A DNA stretch of 64,000 nt, taken from positions 24,615,393 through 24,679,392 of the forward strand of contig NC_092646.1 of the NCBI RefSeq assembly GCF_039555335.1, given 5' to 3'. Position numbers and translations under genes: made by a program. Positions 1 through 9,508 of this stretch are shown here, in pieces. Under the pieces are notes generated by a model. That model did no database searches. It was not told the DNA's origin and worked only from the letters and a program-made list of their open reading frames with translations. This DNA is from Amphiura filiformis. Taxonomy: Eukaryota > Echinodermata > Ophiuroidea > Amphilepidida > Amphiuridae. Positions within the stretch are counted from its first letter, which is position 1. Every line of letters begins with the position of its first letter.

Positions 1-261
1 AACATCGGCATTTTAAGATTGTGTGATTACTTCCTATCCATATGTATCGGCACATGAATAACCTTCTTTAATGTTGTACTCTGAAGATCCGCTTGAGGAC
101 AGATATTTCATTAATTAATTAATGTCATTAAGTTATTTTCATTATATTCCATTTTTAGCGAGATGCTCACTCGCTTGATCCAAATTATATTTTTTGTTTT
201 AATTCAGATATTTTTGCAAATTAATTTGCTTCTTCTTTGTTAAGTAATATATTAAGTCTAT
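1..261. other. unassigned AT-rich sequence
   Basis: No coding exon or RNA gene is visible. It may include the 5' untranslated part of the LINE that follows, but the 5' boundary of that element cannot be placed from one copy. Confidence 0.4.
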
Positions 262-439
262 TTGTTTTGTATACTTGTTATGTCCGACTCCTTATCTAAC
301 TCTATTTTCCAACCCTTTGCCTTTGACAGCTCTCTGCACCCGTTTGATAAGTTTCTTGATAGCACCGATGTTACCAGCCCCAAAGATATTCCTTGCCAGT
401 ACTACACCAATGAAAATATAAATACTCACGATCCCCCTA

Positions 440-1164
440 TCAATACATGTACCCTGTCCTTGTTTCACCATAACGCATGCAGTCTCAACAAACATTCCAA
501 CGACATTGTTAACTATTTGGCCTCCTTGGACCATCACTTTAACATAATGGTTTTTCTGAAACCTGGTTTAACTCTGAAGATGAGGCTGCATTGATTGACA
601 TTGATAATTACTCAAGGGAGAACTGTGTTCGTCCAAACCGTCGTGGAGGTGGTGTCTCTTTTTTATCAACAATGATATAAATTATTGCCTTAGACCCGAC
701 CTTTCCCTTGACTGTGCAGATTGCGATTCTCTCTTCATTGAGGTGTCCCAAAATTCTACAAAAACCATCATCGGTATCCTTTACAAACCCGAGTACGTTA
801 TTCACAGTGATTTTGTAGATCAACTGAGCAATACCCTGAACACCATTTCCAATGAAAAAAACCCTGTTACCTGATGGGTGACTTCAACTTAGATTTGCTC
901 GTACATGATACCGATCCCAAAGTTAGTGACTTTCTTAACATACTTTATTCCCATGATTTTATCCCATCAATTGATCGACCAACCCGCATTAAAACCAACA
1001 TCCATGGACATACCAGCGCGACCTTGATTGACAACATTTTCACCAATGACATTTTATCCCAAATCAACTCCGGTATTATTGTCACCGACCTTTCAGACCA
1101 TTTCCTATTTTCCTCACCCAACAAAAAACATGTAGGCCTAACGCAGTACCACGCACACCTGTAA
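440..1164 (+). pseudogene. LINE endonuclease domain, frameshifted
   Basis: Segments in different frames show the usual order of LINE endonuclease motifs. There is an HNACSLNKH block near 470-500, an ETW-like block near 560, a GDFN block at 874-888, and an SDH near the end (about 1093-1101) preceded by an LIDNIF block. Frame changes near 555, 660 and 875 disrupt it, so no active endonuclease can be made from this copy. The family role would be nicking target DNA for target-primed reverse transcription. Confidence 0.75.
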
Positions 1165-1659
1165 TAAAGAAAACACGGCATATGAAACCTAACAATATCA
1201 AAGGTCTAAACAACGCATTGTCCCTTGTTGATTGGTATCAGTTAACCAACATACTAGATCCAGACGAGGCCTACAACAGATTTAATTCTAAATTATCTAC
1301 ACTTCTGAACATACATTGTCCAATTAAAACTAATATAATATCTAAACGTAACTCACCCAAAAACCTTGGGTAACTAAAGGACTAATTAAATCGCTCCAAA
1401 CAAAAGATAAGTTATATAAAGCTTACATTCTAAACCCATCAAATGATAATAAACTAAAATATAAAAACTATCGTAACCATCTAAACCTTCTACTTCGTCT
1501 TAGTAAAAATTACACATCACCTCAAAAATTGAAAACAATAAACATAATACTAAAGAAATGTGGAAAACTTTAAATAATTTACTTGGTCGTAATAAAAAAC
1601 TAAATTCCCTGATTTCTTTAACAATAATGAAGGTCAACGAATAACTGATAATCAAACTA

Positions 1660-3264
1660 TTGCTGAACACTTTAATAATTTTTTTTGCCAATATTGGCAT
1701 CAACCTTGCTAGTAAGATATCTGATCCACCTACTGACTTTAAACCTCCCCTGTCGTCTTATTCAAACCCCAATTCACTTTTTATGCATCCTACATCTCCA
1801 GAAGAACTTGTTAAATTAACATCTGATTTAAAAAATAGCAACAGTAGTGGAACTGATGACATAAGTAATAATCTTCTAAAACAAATAATTCCATCCATTT
1901 GTGGTGTCCTCTCCCATATCTTCAATTTATCTATTGCCTCAGGAACTGTCCCTACTGCACTAAAACATGCTAATGTAACACCCATTTTTAAAGCAGATAA
2001 TAAACATGATGTCACCAACTATAGGCCTATATCAATCCTTCCATCTATCTCCAAACTCCTTGAAAAAATTGTCTATGCACGGATCTTTAACTTCATTGAG
2101 CATCATAACATTCTAACTCCCCATCAGTTTGGCTTTAGGCCTAAGAGATCCACATACATGGCTATTAACGAACTTTATTGTAAAATAACGGACAACCTGG
2201 ACAACAAAATTCACACAATTGGCATATTCCTAGATCTTAGCAAGGCCTTTGACACCATAAACCATGACATTCTTCTTGACAAACTCAATAAATATGGTAT
2301 CAGAGGTCTTGCTAATGATTGGGTTAAGAGCTACCTATCTGGAAGACAACAACAGGTTTCCTTTAATAATGCCCTCTCTACTCCTGCAGATATCAATTGC
2401 GGAGTTCCTCAAGGATCGATTCTAGGACCGTTATTATTTCTTTTATATATTAATGATCTCCCACTTTGTTCTAAAGAACCCCATTTTATTTTGTTTGCCG
2501 ATGACACGAATATCCTTTTCTCACATCAAAACCCTAAGACACTAGAAATAATAGTTAATAATGAACTTAATCATATTTCAAATTGGTTTAAACTAAATAA
2601 ATTATCATTAAACATTAAAAAAACTAATTATATTATTTTCAAAAATAAACATAATAACAAACCTGATATTGAAATTGATATTAAAATTAATAATACACCC
2701 ATCCAAAAAGTTCAGACCACCAAATTCCTTGGAATACTCATTGATCATAATTTGTCATGGACCTCTCACACTAAACATGTTTCTAAAATTATTTCTAAAT
2801 ACAATGGAGTTATTAGAAAGGTCAGACCCTTCTTGCCTCAAGAGTCTCTTCTAACTCTGTACAATTCCCTTGTATTGCCATATTTGTCATATGGTGCAAT
2901 GATTTGGGCTGATCCCAATAATTCCAATATTGAACCACTCTTTCGATTGCAGAAAAGGGTAATTCGCACATGTACTAATTCTATTTGGTTAGCCCACACA
3001 GACCCACTCTTCGCATCCTTAAAAACCCTTAAAATTCATGATATTTATAAAATCCAACTTTCTTCATTTATGTTTCAATTTCACCATGACCTTTTACCTA
3101 CTGACCTCATTGAAAACAATTTTTTAAAGTTCAAACACTGTCCCACCATTATGACACTAGACACGCTCACGACCCATTTATTGAACCGTCCAATACTGTT
3201 CTGGCAAGCAATACATCCTGTTCACAAGGTCCGTTGGTTTGGAACAGTCTTACTTCAAACATAA
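1660..3264 (+). CDS. LINE reverse transcriptase ORF
   Basis: This is an open frame of 534 codons whose first Met is arbitrary. It carries the ordered RT blocks of non-LTR elements: NYRPISILPS, a QFGFR block, FLDLSKAFDTINH, GVPQGSILGPLLF and the catalytic FADD at residues 279-282. A thumb/C-terminal region follows with LGILIDHNLSW and an LVLPYLSYG block. In the family this enzyme copies the element's RNA into DNA at the target. The upstream endonuclease is broken, so the copy is probably dead as an autonomous element even though this domain is uninterrupted. Confidence 0.9.
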   Translation: MLNTLIIFFANIGINLASKISDPPTDFKPPLSSYSNPNSLFMHPTSPEELVKLTSDLKNSNSSGTDDISNNLLKQIIPSICGVLSHIFNLSIASGTVPTALKHANVTPIFKADNKHDVTNYRPISILPSISKLLEKIVYARIFNFIEHHNILTPHQFGFRPKRSTYMAINELYCKITDNLDNKIHTIGIFLDLSKAFDTINHDILLDKLNKYGIRGLANDWVKSYLSGRQQQVSFNNALSTPADINCGVPQGSILGPLLFLLYINDLPLCSKEPHFILFADDTNILFSHQNPKTLEIIVNNELNHISNWFKLNKLSLNIKKTNYIIFKNKHNNKPDIEIDIKINNTPIQKVQTTKFLGILIDHNLSWTSHTKHVSKIISKYNGVIRKVRPFLPQESLLTLYNSLVLPYLSYGAMIWADPNNSNIEPLFRLQKRVIRTCTNSIWLAHTDPLFASLKTLKIHDIYKIQLSSFMFQFHHDLLPTDLIENNFLKFKHCPTIMTLDTLTTHLLNRPILFWQAIHPVHKVRWFGTVLLQT

Positions 3265-3925
3265 AAAATTCCCGTTCTAGCCTCATTTAAATATTGTTTT
3301 AAAAAAACCCTCATCGGTTGTTATAGCCATGCTACTACCCCGTAATGTGTGCTCATAATCATTCAGCTGTCCCTATTCTGTTACGCTCAATTATCCTTAT
3401 TCTTTCTTCTTTCTTCTTCTTCCTTCTTTGCTTTCTATAATCTAGTCGGATAACTTGTATTGTATTGTTTTGTTTTGTCCCTATACCGTCACCAGTTTAT
3501 ACACATGATAAATTATATTTGATTAATTATTGAGGTCCCTGCAGCTCCACGCTATGCGTTTAGCAGGGTCCTCGTCAGTCAATATTATTTTAGCCACATT
3601 AATTATTATATTAACTAAGATAAATTATCTGATTTGTAAATTGCCTATATCCACATATAAACATATTATTATATATTGTATATTAACGTCATGAACAGTA
3701 ATATTATATATTACATAGATTATGTATTCAAGTTATATTAACCATCACAAATTATTATCAATATATCTTTTTGTTAATATTATTGCAATTTACTCTTATT
3801 ATTAATTGCTATTATATTTATTAAACTATATCTATTGTACTCAATGTTATTATTATATATGCTATGCTATGTATGATATTGATTGATAAAATAAATTTGA
3901 ACTTTGAACTTTGAAGACTTTGAAG

Positions 3926-5519
3926 ATACCGCTAAACTTCATCGATTTCAATATAAATTTCATATCTTCGGCTGAAACAATGGCTTGAAAGAACTACTTG
4001 AAAATAATTAGGACTTATTGAATTGAAGGCGCTATCATCATAATCATCCTGCATGCTAGGAATGTTTCGATATCATCTAATTTATTCTTGTTTAAGATCA
4101 TCTCTTAAATATATATCAGAAAATTAACTTTTGGGGAAATATAAGACACAGGTCCAATTTTTGGGAAATGTATCAGCTTAAATTTAAGAACGCGAATTTT
4201 TGAGAACATTATTTTACCTACAAGCAATGCAAGCTGTATCAAAATGATTGGTACCCATCGGTTTTTCGTTTGTAATAGTCGAATGTAGCAGAAAATATTT
4301 TTTTTTTGGGAAAATACATGGTACAAGAGAAAAATCCCGGGAGAAAAATGAATGTAAAATAATACAAATATTGATAAAATCATCAAACCCCGGTACCCGT
4401 TTGCGGGAAATGTGTTAATTTAAATTTAAGAAAGCGAATCCATCTTTTTGATAATTTACCTGTTCACTAATTTTAACACGTTTATAACGTCTTAAAAGAC
4501 GCTATAAACGTGTTATAAACGCTTTTTGGTGGAACGTTTTGATCAAATGTTGGGTTAATTTAAAATGTTTTATATGAAAAAACTCTGCAGCATTTTCATA
4601 ATGCTGTCAAAATGTTATTCCAGAATATTTTTGGCAAACATTTTTGCAAACCATTTTGTCAATGCTTACTAACATTATGTTAGGATGTTTTGCATCAAGT
4701 TTTCAATAATGTTTTCTGAATGTTATTAAAACCTTTTATAATCCGACATGTACACGTTTTCCGTGAAAAGTTTTGTGTTTGCTGGGTAGATTACGAAGTT
4801 TCCATTTTGGGCCCGGGGGAGGGGGGGCACTTCAATATGAAATGGATATAGGTGTATAGGGCTGGCACTTTCGCACTAAGGGGCATTCGGTGAGAGCAAA
4901 CTGTAAAAAATATGGGGTCATTGGGTGAGAACATGACTTTTTTTTTTAATGGAATCTTTGGGTGAGAGCCGAAACAGCGTCGCAAAAACCTCGGAAGTCG
5001 AATTTCTAGTTCTAAATGGCTTCAAATTTCATTGTTTTTTCAAAATAAGTAACAAAATCAGTGATAAATTAAAGTTGCTGTTCAAATTGAACTTGTAAGT
5101 CTTTGGGTGATAGATCAAATGGAAAAATAGGGGTCTTCGGGTGACAGAGCATGTGTTCGTAAAAAAAATATGGGGTCTTTGGGTGACAGCGATGATAAAA
5201 AAAAGGGGGTCTTAACAGCCCTACATACGGGTCACCTCCAAAGTTGGAGTGCCCCCCGGATTTTAGGGCCTATAAATAAATGATGGATCTTAACTTCTTG
5301 CTAATATCAGGATATATTTGTAAGAACAGGTACAAAATGTAACAGTTCCAGTTATAGCTCCCAGTTAAACATTGCTGTGATTCGACGAGGCCACTTGATA
5401 ATGCCAGTTTTATTTACCTAAAATTGCTTAGGCTTTACATGTACTTTGATGGTCAGGTCATTTTTAAGGTTCTAAATTATCGATCGGTTGCACCAAGAAT
5501 AATGTTTCAACTTTAAACC
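3926..5519. repeat. copy 1 of a roughly 1-kb low-copy repeat unit, with insertions
   Basis: From the LINE end onward the sequence (ATACCGCTAAACTTCATCG, then the CTTCGGCTGAAACAATGG block) matches copies starting near 9509, 10427, 11683 and 12751. The unit includes an AT-rich segment ending in TTTGTGTTTGCTGGG (about 4480-4790), present at the same place in copies 3 and 4. This copy is interrupted by a separate inverted-repeat element at 4813-5259. No coding potential is seen. Confidence 0.8.
4813..5259. mobile_element. CCGGGG-ended inverted-repeat element (motif array)
   Basis: The ends are imperfect inverted repeats of about 50 bp starting CCGGGGG...GCACT. The interior holds about six degenerate copies of GGGGTCWTTGGGTGASAG separated by A-rich spacers. 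The flanks are ATTTTGGG and ATTTTAGG, an imperfect 8-bp target duplication. Paralogous copies of the host unit at about 11313 and 12564 lack the insert and read straight through ATTTTAGGGCC. There is no ORF, so the element is non-autonomous. Confidence 0.8.
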
Positions 5520-5935
5520 GTGTACCCACGGCGTGGTGAATTCTCAAAGTGGTCTGCCAAAAATCGCTTGCCCCCCCTCCTTTTGACGTGCCAAAAAACC
5601 TTTGCCCCCCCCCTTTACACACTAAGATTTTGAGGAACCCGAATTTAAAACTTTAAATTGTCTTAAATAATGCGAGCGCAGCAAGCAGGAAATTGTGCAT
5701 ATTAGAACGTGTTCCTAATGTTTTCCTATAGGCCTACGCCTTTTTAGCTAGGGTGTAATATAGAAACGGTGCCCAAAATATCTGTGCCAAAAATCACTTG
5801 CCCCCCTTTCGACCTGCCAAAAATCGCTTGACCCCGCCCCCTTTCGACCTGCCAAAAAATGCTTTCCCCCTCCCCTCTTTTGGCCTGCCAAAAAGCTCCC
5901 CCCCCCATAATTCACCACCCGGGCACGGGGTACAC
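5520..5935. mobile_element. inverted-repeat element with GCCAAAAATCGCTTGCCCC motif array
   Basis: The ends are inverted: GTGTACCC...GGTGAATT on the left and AATTCACCACCC...GGGTACAC on the right. The interior contains about six copies of a C-rich motif (CCTGCCAAAAATCGCTTG plus a C run). No clear target duplication is visible and there is no transposase. Confidence 0.65.
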
Positions 5936-6825
5936 ATAATTATTGCACCACCCCTTAGTTTAAAACCACTAATTCAACTCGGTTAGCTATACAATAACAG
6001 AAAATTATTTTATTTGGTATTTTATTTCAACAACATAGAAAAATATAACATTCATATATATCAATAAAATTATAGAAATTATACGTCCCAGAAATCATAA
6101 AACTTTTTTTTTTATATTAGCATTATTAAAACGTTGACAGAAAACTTGTAAATGTCGGGTTATAATAAAGAGTATAAAACGTTTTTATAAAAATCAAAAA
6201 CATTTTACTTGCTCCCAAACATCCTCCCATAATGTTCTTTAAATGTTGACACGGTATTTTGCAAAATATTTCACAAAAACATTTTGTCAAGATTTAAAAA
6301 ATGTTTTTGCAGTGTTTTTTTCATTCAAAACGTTTTCATGACCCTTATATAACCTGACACTTGAAGATTTGTGTTTGCTAGTATTTAAAACAATAAATAA
6401 TGACACTACACGGTCAATATTTGCAAATAATGATTTACAAAAATCTAATTACATTTGCCTCTGCCCCTTGCTTGTTATGTACTTTTTTCAATTCAATATA
6501 TTTCAATAACTGAGAAACTGAACGTGTATAAAGATATGCACGCACAAACATGGGCAGTAACCATAGCACTAAGTGTTTAGCACTTTCCCTTTCGTATAAT
6601 TAAGTGTTTTTTCCCGATTATAAGATTCCGTCTTACAGAGGGTCCGTCACATGTGTCGTAGAAGTTGTGTTGTATATGGGAGAAGTCCCGTGAAGATTAT
6701 TTGTGGAAACCTGCTTCAACAAAAGATATAGGGCGACATTATGTTTCCTTCATTGATTGTCTTTGTTCTTGAGTCCTCACTATTCATTATATTGCACTTA
6801 TTAAAATTATATGGGTTGAGCCTTT
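5936..6825. other. non-coding downstream region with repeat remnants
   Basis: About 6180-6375 is a degraded member of the ...GTGTTTGCTAG family seen at 4480-4790. The rest is AT-rich with no exon I can support. On the minus strand it would be the 3' flank or 3' UTR of the gene ending at 6826. No convincing AATAAA is placed. Confidence 0.4.
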
Positions 6826-6909
6826 TCATGAGCAGTCATCGCGTGATTCTGGAAATAGCTGCCTGGCACATGAAGGTCTGCGACGGTGTGGCCTCTGAGA
6901 ATACAAAGT
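6826..6909 (-). CDS. unknown gene, likely terminal exon 4
   Basis: A strong polypyrimidine tract and CCAG acceptor precede 28 in-frame codons ending in TGA. The encoded tail is Arg-rich with an RQLF motif, which resembles the cyclin-docking RxLF signature; that reading is inference only. Start phase 0 matches exon 3. Transcript evidence would decide. Confidence 0.45.
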   Translation of the reverse strand, partial: TLYSQRPHRRRPSCARQLFPESRDDCS

Positions 6910-9194
6910 CTGGAAAAAAGAAAAGGATAAAGAACACAGAGTTAACGTAATTGTAGAACAATAATTCAGGCAGTTTCGTTAGCTTACATCATTGGCATCG
7001 TGCTGGTGCATCCTTTGAATTTTAGCGTCAATGGCTCGGGTAGCAACGTTAATTTTTGTACAGTATTTTTTCTGGGACATGAGAGCAGCATAATGACATA
7101 TCGAATTGCATTCTGATTTCTGAATAATTATGAGGGATGTCCTTCTGATATCAAATAATTTTGACCATTCGTACTATTGAAGATACACATTTGTTCCCAA
7201 AAAGGTCTTGTGGTCCTTGAGTTATGATGCAGAGAGTGTCGAAACGAAACACCTTCATTAAGCAATTTGTAAAAGTGCGTTTTTGCATTCAAAACTTCAA
7301 GGTGTACCATCATCAATCCTCTAATCTAGACAATGAAAATATATTTTTGGGGTTGAAGGACCATTACAACTCCGACATAAAAATGTCACAGTTATTAAGA
7401 AATCCTCACAATTGTCTAGGTTTGTTTTTTATAACTTATTGGACTAGGCCTACTCCCTTTTACATTTAGAGCTATTTAGCTTCATTCAACAAAATGTTAA
7501 CAACACATTCTTACATTTTAATACCATCTAAATAGTGTATTTATGAACTCACCTGGTTTGGCGTAGGCCTACTTGTTGGGGATGACGTGACATCGTCAAA
7601 GTCTTCGTCACTGCCGTAACCTCCATCGGTAGACGTTAACGGGATTCTGTTGCAGAGCGGCGTCGATGGTGATGGAACCCTCACTTGATGAGACTGGAAG
7701 GAGAAGACGGGCGTCGTCGGCAATGGAGAGACGATGGGAGGGATAGTGATGAATTTGTCTGAAATAGAGCAAATAGAATAATGTTTCAAATGCACTGATT
7801 AAAATCTGGTGTAACCATGTTAACCGGATACAGACAAATAAGGCACGAAAATTTTGTTTTTCCAATAAACATGGTTAATGTAATAAAACCAGCAGTAAAA
7901 AAACCCACCAGAAAACATATACCAGCAAACACACAAATATTTTTAAAACGTTGTTGTTGTATATGAAAACATACAATAATAATTTAACAATGTTATCAAA
8001 TTTGTTATTGTAAAATATTTTTTGTTTTGTAAAATATTGAATAACCTTACCGTATGTCAATACGTTTTCAAATTTTCAAAAGTGTTTTCTGAACTTTATC
8101 AAAACGTCTTATCCCTTTATAAATCATATAACCCGACATTTAAACGTCATTTGTTTGCTGGAGTAACAATAATCACGAAAAATATCAGTACATGTAGTAG
8201 TCCCGAATCATCAGAAATGAGAATATGCCATAAGCACGTAACTTCATGAAATAAAGTATTAAACAACACGAAACCTGTGTAATTAATCTCTAACTAGAGA
8301 CAAAATCAAGCTTCGTCTATTCATCTTATTTTGTTACTCGATTCAAATTCTTCTATAATTAATTTAAACCATAGATTTGTTTAAACTCGCATTTAAAATG
8401 TTCATAAATACAAGACAATCAACACTTACAAGCCCCGGGGGTAAAGACGGACAGGAGATCGTCTACTTCCATGTCAAAGATGAGCTGCTCTTCGTCTTCA
8501 TCTGGAGATGAGGTCGATTTAGATGATGCCACGGGTGTGCTTGGACTTGATGGCAGAGAACTCCCCTGGTCGTGATGAAGATCTGCAAAAGTAAAATGGG
8601 AAATAAATGTTAAAGCTACATTTTTAGCGAAATCCGAATAACCTAAAGCATCTGCATGATCAAATCATTTATTCATTAAAATCTTGTTTATCGTAACGTA
8701 CAAACCTCACAATGATACATGCAGCCCGACATGTAACTCGATTTATTTCGTTTGGTATAGTTTTTCTACAAAGCCGACAAAAACATTTCATTAAAATATT
8801 TCCAGAAAAAAAAAGCATTTTTAGCTTATCGTACAAATCTCACAATGAAAATGCCCCGGGAAAATGCAGCCCGGCATGTAGCTCGATTTCTTTCTTTTTG
8901 TACAGTTTTTCTACAAAACCGACAAAGGCCTTTCATTAAAATATTTAAAGAAAAATTAAATTAACCAATGCCGATACAAAATAGTTAAAATATTTAGCAA
9001 ATATGCTATAAAGTAAAAAGAGACTTACCATTTCTGTCTAACCGCAGCTCTTCCTTGAGTTCAAGCCAAACATCATCTGTCGTTTTACTTTCCATCTCGA
9101 ATGAAGATGAGTTGAAGTCTGCCTCGAAAGCTTGTCTGTTGAACCACACCAGATCGTAGGAGATATCGTAACGGTCAGCAATGGCAAAATCCAT
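6826..9194 (-). CDS. unrecognised four-exon gene, acidic Ser/Pro-rich protein
   Basis: Exons on the minus strand are 9194-9029, 8582-8430, 7758-7553 and 6909-6826. All have AG/GT borders (donors GTAAGT, GTAAGT, GTGAGT), and phases 1, 1, 0 join into one frame of 202 codons plus TGA. The protein starts MDFAIADRYD, has an acidic amphipathic stretch DDVWLELKEELRL (about residues 40-52), then a Ser/Pro/Asp-rich segment with DEDEEQ and FDMEVDDLL. Proline-rich SPLPTTPVF and GYGSDEDFDD follow, and the C-terminus is basic with RRRPSCARQLF. It is probably mostly disordered, in the style of a transcription-activation or cell-cycle regulator, but I do not recognise the family. Exons 1-3 are firmer than exon 4. 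Confidence 0.65.
7028..7216. repeat. fragment of a foldback element in intron 3
   Basis: Matches one arm of the foldback elements at 15626-16275 and 57918-58583: ACAGTATTTTTTCTGGGACA, then GATGTCCTTCTGATATCAAA. It is truncated and lacks the opposite arm. Confidence 0.7.
7553..7758 (-). CDS. unknown gene, exon 3
   Basis: The acceptor is CTCTATTTCAG and the donor CAG before GTGAGT. It is 206 bases and ends in phase 0. It encodes proline-rich repeats (VSPLPTTPVF, PSPSTPLC) and GGYGSDEDFDD. Its reading frame is the continuation of exons 1 and 2. Confidence 0.7.
7919..8161. mobile_element. CCAGCAAACA-ended MITE in intron 2
   Basis: Begins with CCAGCAAACACACAAAT and ends with CATTTGTTTGCTGG, which are inverted copies. 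The interior is AT-rich with AAAACG/CGTTTT words, as in the related segments at 4480-4790, 10985-11300 and 12235-12545. No coding. Confidence 0.6.
8430..8582 (-). CDS. unknown gene, exon 2
   Basis: The acceptor is CTTTTGCAG and the donor GTAAGTG. It is 153 bases, phase 1 in and phase 1 out. It encodes a Ser/Pro-rich stretch followed by a DEDEEQ acidic cluster and FDMEVDDLLSVF. Confidence 0.75.
8695..8950. repeat. tandem duplication in intron 1 of the unknown gene
   Basis: Two copies of about 125 bp share CGTACAAA, CTCACAATGA, GCAGCCC and a TTTCATTAAAATATTT block, about 8695-8805 and 8830-8950. No function is visible. Confidence 0.65.
9029..9194 (-). CDS. unknown gene, exon 1
   Basis: Begins with ATG at 9194 and ends AGAAATG before a consensus GTAAGT donor. 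It encodes residues 1-55 plus one base (phase 1). Codon 56 is completed by exon 2 as Asp. Confidence 0.7.
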
Positions 9195-9508
9195 GATGAG
9201 TTGTTATAACGATGCAAGTTTGTAGAACTAGTAAATTAGACGATTGTAAAATGCGATTTTCAAAATTAGAAGCCAAATATTTTTACGTGGTGAACTGAAC
9301 GGAATGCAAATGCGAAGTGTCACTACTGCGAAAATAATACTTCTTATATTCTTATTAGTTAAGTTCAAGGGTAGTGGCACAATCGATAAACCCACCAATC
9401 AAATAACACCAGCATTAATTTGCATAATTTGTGACTCCACTTCAGATTCGCCGACCAATGAAAATCTTCGTCCATCGAAGGCCTAATCCTCCACTCTTGG
9501 AAGTCTAA
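9195..9508. promoter_or_regulatory. probable promoter side of the unknown minus-strand gene
   Basis: This is unique, non-repetitive sequence between the start codon at 9194 and the repeated units beginning near 9509. No clear TATA box is placed. It is assigned only by position and by being free of recognised repeats. Confidence 0.3.

Larger units (their letters stand above)
262..3925 (+). mobile_element. non-LTR retrotransposon (CR1/Jockey-like LINE), decayed
   Basis: An apurinic-type endonuclease region (about 440-1160) is followed by reverse transcriptase (1660-3264) and an AT-rich 3' UTR. The 3' end is a short tandem microsatellite of TTTGAAC-like units at about 3895-3925, as in CR1/L2-type LINEs. 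The endonuclease part is broken by several frameshifts and the reverse transcriptase is open. The 3' end abuts the body of a repeated unit that also occurs at 9.5-13 kb, so the LINE inserted into a copy of that unit. The 5' boundary is approximate. Confidence 0.85.

Noticed and set aside
7006-7070. Minus-strand stretch reading VATRAIDAKIQRMHQHDAND with a GTAAGC donor
   Set aside because: No usable acceptor upstream, and it borders a foldback fragment. Probably chance.
9029-9194. Assignment of the unknown gene to Myc, KLF or a CDK-inhibitor family
   Set aside because: Only loose resemblance of acidic and RxLF segments; no diagnostic DNA-binding or kinase-inhibitory domain is present in the four exons.
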